25,090 nucleotides of DNA from a virus: the IMG/VR virus record IMGVR_UViG_3300044641_002118, positions 1 through 25,090 of that record, one strand, 5' to 3'. Each line of letters begins with the position of its first letter. Position 1 is the stretch's first letter. Shown piece after piece: positions 1-6,632 of this stretch. A program made the position numbers and the translations under genes. Under the pieces are notes generated by a model that saw only the letters and a program-made list of their open reading frames with translations, searched no databases and had not been told where the DNA came from.

Positions 1-3
1 TTT

Positions 4-10
4 ATCCCTT
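4..10 (-). promoter_or_regulatory. Ribosome binding site for a gene beyond the left edge
   Basis: Read on the minus strand, the window ends with AAGGGATAAA. The purine-rich AAGGGA is a good Shine-Dalgarno match, and no start codon follows before the edge. A further minus-strand gene therefore probably begins within a few bases outside the window. This is inference from spacing alone. Confidence 0.45.
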
Positions 11-20
11 GTTTATATTA

Positions 21-29
21 ATTATAGCA
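21..29 (-). promoter_or_regulatory. Candidate extended -10 promoter (TGCTATAAT)
   Basis: On the minus strand this reads TGCTATAAT, a perfect TATAAT with the TGn extension that can replace a -35 box. No good TTGACA-like hexamer lies 16 to 19 bases upstream. It lies just after the 104-residue gene and about 10 bases before the ribosome binding site at the window edge, so it could drive a new transcript leaving the window. A second TGnTATAAT lies at 11182-11190, also at a gene boundary. Confidence 0.4.
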
Positions 30-31
30 GG

Positions 32-346
32 TTAGCGCATTATGTATTTAAGCGCTGATACCAAATCGTTTATTGCTTGTGCTGCTGTAAAGTATATGTT
101 TTTCTTTGCCCTGTCAGATTTGTCAACATTAGCCATCCAAGTGGCTTTAAAAGACATTTTTGCTGCAATAGCCTGTAGCCTTACAATTTCAAGACTAGCA
201 GCCTGAAGTGGAATATCTGGTTTTATAATAATCTTTGCAATCATAGTTAGGGCAACGGTCAATTCCTCATCTTGCATATAGTCTGCAATTTCTGTTAAAC
301 CATTTACCATGTCAAGTGTTGTTTTTTGTGATCCTAGTTCAGACAT
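32..346 (-). CDS. Conserved phage-type helical protein, unknown function
   Basis: A 104-residue protein I cannot assign to a function. It is predicted to be almost wholly helical, with an acidic N-terminal third (MSELGSQ, ADYMQDEEL) and a basic C-terminal third (DKSDRAKKNIYFTAAQAINDLVSALKY). I recall similar short proteins near recombination genes of actinobacterial phages, but that is memory, not a search. There is no signal peptide, membrane segment or cysteine cluster. The start is supported by a strong AGGAG Shine-Dalgarno about 8 bases upstream. It overlaps the end of the resolvase-like gene by 8 bases, which suggests translational coupling and a job in the same recombination or replication process. 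Confidence 0.75.
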   Translation of the reverse strand: MSELGSQKTTLDMVNGLTEIADYMQDEELTVALTMIAKIIIKPDIPLQAASLEIVRLQAIAAKMSFKATWMANVDKSDRAKKNIYFTAAQAINDLVSALKYIMR

Positions 347-638
347 TATATTTCTCCTCTGTTAATTGTTCTAGCATATTCATTTCAATTATAGCAAGTC
401 TTACCTTTGTATTACCTTCTCCAAGAATTACAATAATGGCTGGAGACTTATCTCTACCCGCTTGAATAGAATCAGTAACAGCCTTTGCCCATACGTCTTT
501 GTTTAATGTAAAAGATTTGCTGGCTTCTTTAAAATCAACAACAAATTCACGCCATGTTGCATCACCTTTCTGTGTATTTCTACCAGAATTTTTATGCTGC
601 TTAGCACCTATTCTTTTACTTTCGTTCTTTTCGCTCAT
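339..638 (-). CDS. Candidate Holliday-junction resolvase (PD-(D/E)XK-type)
   Basis: A 99-residue protein when started at 638. Residues about 10 to 42 read as a basic RIGAKQHKNSGRNTQKGD stretch followed by WREFVVDFKEASKSFTL. The GD, then D-F-K, arrangement fits the metal-binding and catalytic positions of PD-(D/E)XK nucleases, with D-x-K in place of the usual E-x-K, and resembles small phage and archaeal junction resolvases. A hydrophobic strand (PAIIVILGEG) follows, as in that fold. The reading frame stays open to 707, but that longer form would overlap the upstream gene by 91 bases. The ATG at 638 has a purine-rich AAGAAGG just upstream, rather close to it. Location after recA and the zinc-binding gene supports a recombination role. 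A structural or other nuclease-fold protein remains possible. Confidence 0.65.
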   Translation of the reverse strand: MSEKNESKRIGAKQHKNSGRNTQKGDATWREFVVDFKEASKSFTLNKDVWAKAVTDSIQAGRDKSPAIIVILGEGNTKVRLAIIEMNMLEQLTEEKYNV

Positions 639-804
639 AATCCTTCTTTGTTGGAGGTAATAGGTTAACTTTTGAAATATGTTTTTGTGTGCACATCCAT
701 GTTGCATCTCCAGTTTCTTGCCAATACCTTAAAGATGTTACAACTTCTTGACAAGTTTTACATGGCCACTTGCCAGGATATACGGTAAAATTTTGCTCAG
801 GCAT
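616..804 (-). CDS. Small zinc-binding protein
   Basis: A 62-residue protein with C15-x-x-C18 followed by C38 and H42 (KTC, then MCTQKH), a likely single zinc site of the CCCH or zinc-ribbon kind. The C-terminus is basic (KKDYERKERK), which would suit nucleic-acid binding. It overlaps the end of recA by 8 bases, and the next gene starts inside its 3' end, so it is translated as part of the recombination cluster. It has no clear Shine-Dalgarno of its own and may depend on ribosomes finishing recA. I do not recognise a named family. A cofactor or DNA-targeting role for RecA or the resolvase is inference from position. Confidence 0.7.
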   Translation of the reverse strand: MPEQNFTVYPGKWPCKTCQEVVTSLRYWQETGDATWMCTQKHISKVNLLPPTKKDYERKERK

Positions 805-1810
805 TAATTATTTTTTTCTTAAGTTGTTCTTGTAAATCTAAATCTTCTTTAACACGATCTATAAAACCATCACGACCTTGGACTTTTGTCCCATCATCTA
901 ACTGATACCATGCACCAGTTCTATTAACTAGCCCCATTGATTCTGCGGTATCAACTAAATCTCCTATTGCATCAATACCAATATTGTCACCTCTAAAATA
1001 AAAATCATACTCACCAGATTGGAACCCTGGAGAGGTTTTAGAGAATTGTAATTCCCAACGAATTTTTCTACCAATTTTTTCTTCAATTAATTTATCCCCC
1101 ACCTTAATCTTTCCTTTAATTGCTTGATTTTCTGACTCAGAAGAAAACAACTTAATTACGCAAGATGAATAGAACTTGGTAGCCTGACCGCCAGAAGGTT
1201 GTTGACTTGTGTACATTGCATTAATATTATTTCTTGATTGTGAAATAAGCACAAGCAATGTAGGCTTTACTTTATTATTAGCATAGTTAAGCATTTTCCA
1301 GGCGTTGCTAAAGTCTCTAGACTCTGCACCAATTTGTTTTGTATTTTCAAGTGCTTTCATTTCGTCTGAATCTTTTTCAAAGTATATAGCAGGAAGCATT
1401 GAAGTAATTGAATCAATTACAATCAGGTCAACGCCAGCATTAATAAGACCAACACCAACATCTACCATGTCGCTAATAGTACGTGCTTGAGAGTAAATTA
1501 ATTTTGTTGGATCTACCCCCATTTGTTTAGCCCAGTCTTCTGAGTAAGACATTTCAGAATCAATCCATGCACAAACCTTGCCTTCTGCTTGCGCTAAAGC
1601 AATCATCTGTAAACACATAGATGACTTAGCCGATGACTTACTTCCCCACACAAGCACTTGTCTGCCGTATGGCAGTCCACCTCCTAGTGCACGGTTTAAT
1701 CCAAAACTTGGAGTTGGCTGATACTCAAAGTTAATTCCTTCTCCTGTGCCAAGACGTTTTCTAATTCTTGGGTCTAACTGTGATAGTACATCTTGTATAT
1801 TAACTGACAT
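797..1810 (-). CDS. recA: RecA-family recombinase
   Basis: A 337-residue ATP-dependent strand-exchange protein, close to the usual RecA length. The core aligns by eye with bacterial RecA. A Walker A region GSKSSAKSS lies at residues 56-64. The catalytic glutamate is in WIDSE (E86). Walker B is LIVID at 129-133. An L2-like segment runs ISQSRNNINAMY through PSGGQATKFYSS. The C-terminal domain contains DLVDTAESMGLVNRTGAWY and QGRDGF. It is closer to RecA than to T4 UvsX. The odd feature is the P-loop, which has alanine (A61, codon GCT) where the invariant glycine before the lysine is expected. K62 and S63 are kept. The start has a strong GGAGG about 8 bases upstream and overlaps the end of dnaE by 11 bases, so the two are probably co-translated. 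The likely role is recombination-dependent replication and repair of phage DNA. Confidence 0.95.
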   Translation of the reverse strand: MSVNIQDVLSQLDPRIRKRLGTGEGINFEYQPTPSFGLNRALGGGLPYGRQVLVWGSKSSAKSSMCLQMIALAQAEGKVCAWIDSEMSYSEDWAKQMGVDPTKLIYSQARTISDMVDVGVGLINAGVDLIVIDSITSMLPAIYFEKDSDEMKALENTKQIGAESRDFSNAWKMLNYANNKVKPTLLVLISQSRNNINAMYTSQQPSGGQATKFYSSCVIKLFSSESENQAIKGKIKVGDKLIEEKIGRKIRWELQFSKTSPGFQSGEYDFYFRGDNIGIDAIGDLVDTAESMGLVNRTGAWYQLDDGTKVQGRDGFIDRVKEDLDLQEQLKKKIINA

Positions 1811-4800
1811 TTACATCCTCCATAATTACCGTGCCATCTTTGGTTTTACCAAAACTAAATTTATACGACTTGCCTTCTTCAATATGCATATATGCTTTTG
1901 GAAATGCAGTAGGAAATACTGTTACTGAGTGCAGGTCTCTTGAAGTATCTGCCAAGGTTAGAGAAGCCATTTTCTTTCCAGCCTTCGTTATTCTTGATTT
2001 AAATGAAACAACAAACATCTCATCTTCTGTATAAGGTAATTGCTTATAACTTAAAAATTTAACAAGTGCATTTGTTGATCCTTTTACTTCATCAACAGGA
2101 ATTGCAGAAACAATCCTATTGTCATTAGCAAGAACCAAGTAAGTACGACCTGTTTCAATAGTCGTTCCTTCTTCATCAAATATACCAACACTCCCAGTTT
2201 TGTCAAGAATTTCAACTCGTGACCATCCCTTTCCTCGTTTAATTGCTTTAACCATGCCCATTAAAATAAAAGATCCTTTTTCTTCAAAATCTTCAATTGA
2301 TTGAATAAATGCATAATAGTGAGATGGAATAGAAATATTAAACTCTGGAAGATTTAGATACTCATAAAGATTTTCTTTAATGTCTTCATCGTTACGTGGA
2401 TTATCAGAAAATGTTGCAGCACCAGTCAGCCTTAGTGCATTTAAGGCTCTACTGTTTACGCCATTACCTTTTGTAAATGTAAACTCTTCAAGTTGCTTAT
2501 AACTATTAAATGGTCTTGCATCAATATATTTTTGTGCAATGTTGTTTGAAATAAATTTAATACCAGTTAAGCCAAAACGAATTCCCTTACCCTCAATTTT
2601 AAAATCTAAATCTGAATCATTAATATGTGGCAATTTAACTGAGATGCCCATACGTTTTGCTTCAATCAAATACTCTGTTCTACCATCCTTATCTTTTTCA
2701 TTTTTAAGAAGGGCAAACATAAATTCAAGCGGATAGTAATATTTTAACCACGCCGTCCAATACGAGAGAGTAGAGTAAGCAACTGCGTGGCTTTTGTTAA
2801 ACGAGTATCCCGCATGCTCTTCAAAGTCGTGCCAAAGGTCCAAGGCTTTATTAGGAGATATGTACTTACTCGCCCCAGCAACAAACCTATCTTGAAATAT
2901 ATTGAACTCTTTTGCATCTTTTTTCTTTCCAATAATCTTACGAACTTTGTCAGCCTCTGCCATTGTCATTCCACCAAGATAAACGCAAGCCTGCATAACC
3001 TGTTCCTGATAAAGGATACACCCATATGTATCATCTGTGAATTCTTTCATGGTTTGATGAACATAAGAAACGTTTTGCTTACCGTGTTTACGAGCAATAT
3101 AATCTTTACCAATAGTATTCATAGCGCCTGGACGAACTAAAGCATTTGATGCTGCTAACTCATTAAAATTCTTTACTCCCATTTTTACTAGGAGGTTTGT
3201 ATATGGTGTTGCTTCACACTGGAATACACCTTTTGTATACCCGTCTGAAAGCATCTCATATACTTTTGGATCTGCCATATCAATTGACAAAAGATTAATA
3301 TCTTGATAATGATTTTGTTTAATCATATCAATACAATCTTTTACTACACTTAAAGTTTTAAGGCCTAATGCATCAATTTTAATAAGGCCAATCTTTTCAG
3401 CCTCTTGCATATCAACACCAACCACAGGAATGCGATCATCGGATCCAGGAGAAGAGCGAGTCTCCAATGGCGCATACCTAAATATTGGATTCTTACTAGT
3501 AACCACACCAGCAGCATGAATGCCAGTACCTCTAATACGACCACGTAACTGTTCTCCATAAATTTCTACCTCTGGATATTTTTCTCTAAACGATAATGTA
3601 GTTTTAGATGTGCAATATTCATCCCAAGTATCCACTAACTTTAATACTTTATTAACATCTGTTAATGGTATATCTAAAACTCGTGCAACATCTCTTACAA
3701 CACCTTTATCTTTAAATTCAAGAAATGTAGCAATAGATGCTACGTGTCTATACTGTCTAACTAAATAATCTTTTACTTCATCACGACGGGCATCTTGAAT
3801 GTCTGTATCAATATCAGGAAAGTCATTACGCTCTGGATTAATAAAACGAAAAAATAAAAGTCCATGCTCTAGTGGATCTATATCTGTAATGCCAAGCATA
3901 TAACAAACTAAAGAACCAGCAGAGGATCCACGACCAGGACCAACTAAAATTCCTTCTTTCTTAGCCCAATTAATCATGTTTTGAACTACAAGAAAATATG
4001 GAGCAAATTTTTTATCTTTAATAATTTCAAGTTCTTCATCTAGTCTTAACTCATAAGAATCATTTCCTAACCAAGAAGATGTTAATTTTTTATCACTTAA
4101 CGCTTGCCATGCTAGGTCTTTTAGTTGTTGATCTGGATTTTTATATTGAACAGGAAGTAAATTTAGTCCATCTTTAATGTCATAATCTTCTACTGTGTCT
4201 GCTAGCAATAGTGTGTTTAAGTATATGTCTTCTCTATCAATACCCTGTTTTTCCATTGCTGCTTTAATCTCTTCATACGAAAGAAGATGAATATCAAATT
4301 TGTTAAATGTTATATCACGATCATGACCATATAAATAATCAAGTCGTTCCATCATATCTGTTTTCTTTTTAGACTTTTCGTATGTTGCTTCTTTGTTTAC
4401 TTTTCCATGTGTATTTAAAATCAACTTAAATTCTTGTATTTCTTTTTGCAATGTATCTGAATGATGACAGTCTGGTGTGACAACAACTTTTATATTAAAC
4501 TCATCAGCAAGTTCAATAAGATATTTATTTATTTCTGGTGTATTGTGTGGCATAACCTCAATGTAATAATCGCTACCAAAATTATCTTTAAACCATGTAA
4601 TATGTTTTTTAGCAAGTGCAAATTCTTGTTCTTCTAATGCTTTAACAATAACGCTACTAGGACAGGCAGAGGTTACAATAATTCCTTCTTTATACTTTTT
4701 AAGAATCTCAAAGTCAAACCTTGGTTTCTTAAAAAATCCATCTGTCCATGCAATTTCACTAATTTTGTTAAGGTTTTCCAAACCCTTTTGGTTCTTGGCT

Positions 4801-5087
4801 AGAAGGACAATGTGATTGTAGACAAGATCTTGTTGACCTTCTCTTTCAGACTTATCTCTTTTATCAGATATGTCTGCACACATGTACCCTTCTAGACCTA
4901 GAATTGGCTTAATACCCTTTTCTTTTGCAGCACGATACAGTTCTCTGTGACCAGAAAGTGTACCGTGATCTGTAATTGCAAGGGCGTTCATACCCAACTT
5001 GCTAGCACGGTCTACATACTCTTGTGGAGTTGCTATGCCGTCAAATAGGGAGTAGTGAGTATGAACATGTAAGCCTACGTAGTTCAT
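1800..5087 (-). CDS. dnaE: DNA polymerase III alpha subunit (C-family, DnaE type)
   Basis: A 1095-residue replicative DNA polymerase. The N-terminal PHP domain (about 1-270) keeps all nine metal-ligand positions of active PHP exonucleases: H7, H9, D16, H41, E66, H92, C142, D206 and H208. The polymerase core shows VGPGRGSSAGSLV (382-394), the PDIDTD motif with catalytic D427 and D429, the third aspartate D572 in IKIDALGL, then ILYQEQVMQ (691-699) and GYSFNKSHAVAYS (760-772). After a helix-hairpin-helix region come two segments that look like OB folds, about 936-1000 and 1019-1095; the second ends the protein, so the usual tau-binding domain is missing. No clear clamp-binding QxxLF peptide is seen. 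It starts one base after the ssb stop codon with only a weak ribosome site, so coupling to ssb is likely. Confidence 0.97.
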   Translation of the reverse strand: MNYVGLHVHTHYSLFDGIATPQEYVDRASKLGMNALAITDHGTLSGHRELYRAAKEKGIKPILGLEGYMCADISDKRDKSEREGQQDLVYNHIVLLAKNQKGLENLNKISEIAWTDGFFKKPRFDFEILKKYKEGIIVTSACPSSVIVKALEEQEFALAKKHITWFKDNFGSDYYIEVMPHNTPEINKYLIELADEFNIKVVVTPDCHHSDTLQKEIQEFKLILNTHGKVNKEATYEKSKKKTDMMERLDYLYGHDRDITFNKFDIHLLSYEEIKAAMEKQGIDREDIYLNTLLLADTVEDYDIKDGLNLLPVQYKNPDQQLKDLAWQALSDKKLTSSWLGNDSYELRLDEELEIIKDKKFAPYFLVVQNMINWAKKEGILVGPGRGSSAGSLVCYMLGITDIDPLEHGLLFFRFINPERNDFPDIDTDIQDARRDEVKDYLVRQYRHVASIATFLEFKDKGVVRDVARVLDIPLTDVNKVLKLVDTWDEYCTSKTTLSFREKYPEVEIYGEQLRGRIRGTGIHAAGVVTSKNPIFRYAPLETRSSPGSDDRIPVVGVDMQEAEKIGLIKIDALGLKTLSVVKDCIDMIKQNHYQDINLLSIDMADPKVYEMLSDGYTKGVFQCEATPYTNLLVKMGVKNFNELAASNALVRPGAMNTIGKDYIARKHGKQNVSYVHQTMKEFTDDTYGCILYQEQVMQACVYLGGMTMAEADKVRKIIGKKKDAKEFNIFQDRFVAGASKYISPNKALDLWHDFEEHAGYSFNKSHAVAYSTLSYWTAWLKYYYPLEFMFALLKNEKDKDGRTEYLIEAKRMGISVKLPHINDSDLDFKIEGKGIRFGLTGIKFISNNIAQKYIDARPFNSYKQLEEFTFTKGNGVNSRALNALRLTGAATFSDNPRNDEDIKENLYEYLNLPEFNISIPSHYYAFIQSIEDFEEKGSFILMGMVKAIKRGKGWSRVEILDKTGSVGIFDEEGTTIETGRTYLVLANDNRIVSAIPVDEVKGSTNALVKFLSYKQLPYTEDEMFVVSFKSRITKAGKKMASLTLADTSRDLHSVTVFPTAFPKAYMHIEEGKSYKFSFGKTKDGTVIMEDVNVS

Positions 5088-5088
5088 C

Positions 5089-5745
5089 TTACCAATCTGT
5101 GTTGGTTGATGAAGTTACAGATGGAGTATCAAACCCCAAATAAAATGCTTCTTGTTCAGCATAAGGAATTTTCTTTAATGCTAACTCAAGAGCGTATGGC
5201 TTGTATGCTGACCAGTCAAATGGTTCTTTGTCTGGTGCAGATGGAATAAGTGTGTAACTTGTTTCAGTACCCTGACCGTTACGCTTTAATTTCCATGAAA
5301 TGTTTGAGATGCTTCCTGTTTCAAGAGCATACTCACGAATAGTATTAAATGCAGATTGTTTACTTACGCCCATTGACCAAATGGCTACGTATGGCTCTTC
5401 AATGCCATCATCTACAAGTACGTTGCAATAAAAACGAAGACGTGCTCTCCAGCCAGCCTTTACATCTTTACGATGCATTTCTTCAGCCCAGTCACGACCT
5501 TCTGATTCCATTGTGTCTACAGCCTTGCGCTTATAGTCTTTTGGATTTGTGTGTTCTTTAACAACAAGTGCTAATCCACGATCTTTATTGTAGTTTGCAG
5601 AATCTTCGTCAAGTTCTTCAACAAATCTAATTTTTGCAGATTGTCCATCGGCAAGTTTTAACCATCTTACCTTTGGAGAGTTTTCATCATACTTTGGCTT
5701 GTCAACTAGGGCATTAATGTTCTTGAGTCCCTTTACAATAGTCAT
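5089..5745 (-). CDS. ssb: Single-stranded DNA-binding protein, phage type
   Basis: A 218-residue protein that resembles the phage single-stranded DNA-binding proteins related to T4 gp32 and common in actinobacterial phages. This is judged from KVRWLKLADGQSAKIRFVEELDEDS near the N-terminus, EHTNPKDYKRKAVDTMESEGRDWAEE in the middle, and RARLRFYCNVLVDDG followed by EEPYVAIWS. In relatives I recall, the middle section carries cysteines that may bind zinc; here it has only H and E at such points. The C-terminus (PYAEQEAFYLGF, then TSSTNTDW) has little acidic charge compared with usual SSB tails. The start has a strong AAGGAG upstream. Placed directly before dnaE, it would coat template strands for the polymerase and help load RecA. 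Confidence 0.8.
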   Translation of the reverse strand: MTIVKGLKNINALVDKPKYDENSPKVRWLKLADGQSAKIRFVEELDEDSANYNKDRGLALVVKEHTNPKDYKRKAVDTMESEGRDWAEEMHRKDVKAGWRARLRFYCNVLVDDGIEEPYVAIWSMGVSKQSAFNTIREYALETGSISNISWKLKRNGQGTETSYTLIPSAPDKEPFDWSAYKPYALELALKKIPYAEQEAFYLGFDTPSVTSSTNTDW

Positions 5746-5770
5746 ATTATTTTTTCTCCTTTTATATTAT

Positions 5771-6298
5771 TTAGTATCTTCTGTCGTATCCATTTTTATT
5801 TATTTGTTCTGCTGAAAGATCCCAGGTTTCGCTATTTTCCTGAATACCATGACCCTCAACAATTCTGTTGAATAAATTAAAAGCAGCACATACTGCAATT
5901 GCATCTTTTAACTCTTCTTCAGAAAATCCAGCATCAAACACGTCCTGTGCATCTTTTTTTGTAATTAAAGACGGACTTATAGTTAATTTTTTAACATAGT
6001 TTAAAATACTTTCAAGTCTATGTCCTAAGTAATTGTTTGATATTACTAAATCTATTTCTTCTTCTGGAACACCTAAAGATTTTGTAAAGACTTTATGTGA
6101 TCCAACACAAAACTTGCAACTATTTAAACTTGATGTAAATGTTGCAATTAGTTCTCTGTCTTGTTTAGATAAAAAAGAATCTTCTCTCAATATCTCTTGT
6201 GCAAAAGATAATAACATCATGTACTTTGATGGCCTTTGCATAAAAACATCAACAATTGTTGAGTTGTCATTTAAAGAAGTAAATATTTTTTCGCTCAT
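5771..6298 (-). CDS. AhpD/carboxymuconolactone-decarboxylase-like peroxidase-related protein
   Basis: A 175-residue all-helical redox protein of the AhpD-like superfamily. Numbered from the longer possible start at 6310, the signature is C65-K-F-C68-x-x-x-H72 in LNSCKFCVGSH, preceded by DRELIATFTSS and followed late by NLFNRIVEGHG, all typical of peroxidase-related members. The two cysteines would cycle between dithiol and disulfide to reduce hydroperoxides. I prefer the ATG at 6298 because GGAG lies 6 bases before it, and nothing like a ribosome site precedes the ATG at 6310. The gene is much poorer in GC than its ssb neighbour (13 of 60 bases at 6001-6060 against 27 of 60 at 5401-5460), which suggests later gain. 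It is an auxiliary metabolic gene candidate; its substrate is unknown. Confidence 0.9.
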   Translation of the reverse strand: MSEKIFTSLNDNSTIVDVFMQRPSKYMMLLSFAQEILREDSFLSKQDRELIATFTSSLNSCKFCVGSHKVFTKSLGVPEEEIDLVISNNYLGHRLESILNYVKKLTISPSLITKKDAQDVFDAGFSEEELKDAIAVCAAFNLFNRIVEGHGIQENSETWDLSAEQINKNGYDRRY

Positions 6299-6304
6299 CT
6301 TATT

Positions 6305-6308
6305 CTCC
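6305..6308 (-). promoter_or_regulatory. Ribosome binding site deciding the AhpD-like start
   Basis: GGAG on the minus strand, 6 bases before the ATG at 6298. It overlaps the alternative in-frame ATG at 6310, which itself has only AT-rich sequence upstream. This favours the shorter protein. Confidence 0.65.
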
Positions 6309-6312
6309 ATTA

Positions 6313-6627
6313 TTAAAGTATTAATTCAAAATGTTTTAAAATAAATGTAATAGCAAGAACGCTCCACAATATATTAAACCAGATTAAAGTTGGAATAGTT
6401 TTTATTGTTGATGACCAAATAAGACCCAAACTTGATATTAAAGCAAAAATATAAAACCACCAAATGCTAATATCAAATAGTAAACCTGGAAGAATAATTG
6501 CTGCTTTTGCAACAAATGCAAAAAATTCAACAGTATTTGCTTTAGTCCAGTATTTTTTATGACCCATTGTTTTTAAAGCAATGACCCATTCCATGTGCTT
6601 GTTTTTTGTTTTATTTTTCATTGTCAT
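6313..6627 (-). CDS. Small integral membrane protein
   Basis: A 104-residue protein with a basic, Asn/Lys-rich N-terminus (MTMKNKTKNKHMEW) and two or three likely membrane segments, about 33-50 (VEFFAFVAKAAIILPGLL), 52-71 (DISIWWFYIFALISSLGLIW) and 78-97 (IPTLIWFNILWSVLAITFIL). No family is recognised. It sits between primase and the AhpD-like gene and is AT-rich like the latter. It could be a membrane partner of that redox protein or a holin-like lysis protein, but nothing in the sequence decides between these. Its size and segment number are compatible with a holin, yet no endolysin gene is adjacent. The ribosome site is weak, and the gene begins 5 bases after the primase stop. Confidence 0.75.
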   Translation of the reverse strand: MTMKNKTKNKHMEWVIALKTMGHKKYWTKANTVEFFAFVAKAAIILPGLLFDISIWWFYIFALISSLGLIWSSTIKTIPTLIWFNILWSVLAITFILKHFELIL

Positions 6628-6632
6628 CTTTT

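Noticed and set aside
639-707. N-terminal extension of the resolvase-like frame to an ATG at 707
   Set aside because: It would overlap the zinc-binding gene by 91 bases, the extra residues look unlike a protein start, and the ATG at 638 begins a natural basic N-terminus.
797-1810. Assignment of the recombinase as T4 UvsX
   Set aside because: The L2 region (PSGGQATKFYSS), the Walker B context and the C-terminal domain with GAWY and QGR match bacterial RecA better.
2787-3140. A 117-codon plus-strand open frame opposite dnaE
   Set aside because: It lies opposite conserved polymerase motifs and has no protein-like composition or supporting ribosome site.
5746-5770. A promoter in the gap before ssb
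   Set aside because: The AT-rich gap holds a strong ribosome site but no good -10 with spacing or TGn extension.
6299-6310. Four-residue longer start for the AhpD-like gene
   Set aside because: No ribosome site precedes 6310, whereas GGAG lies 6 bases before 6298.
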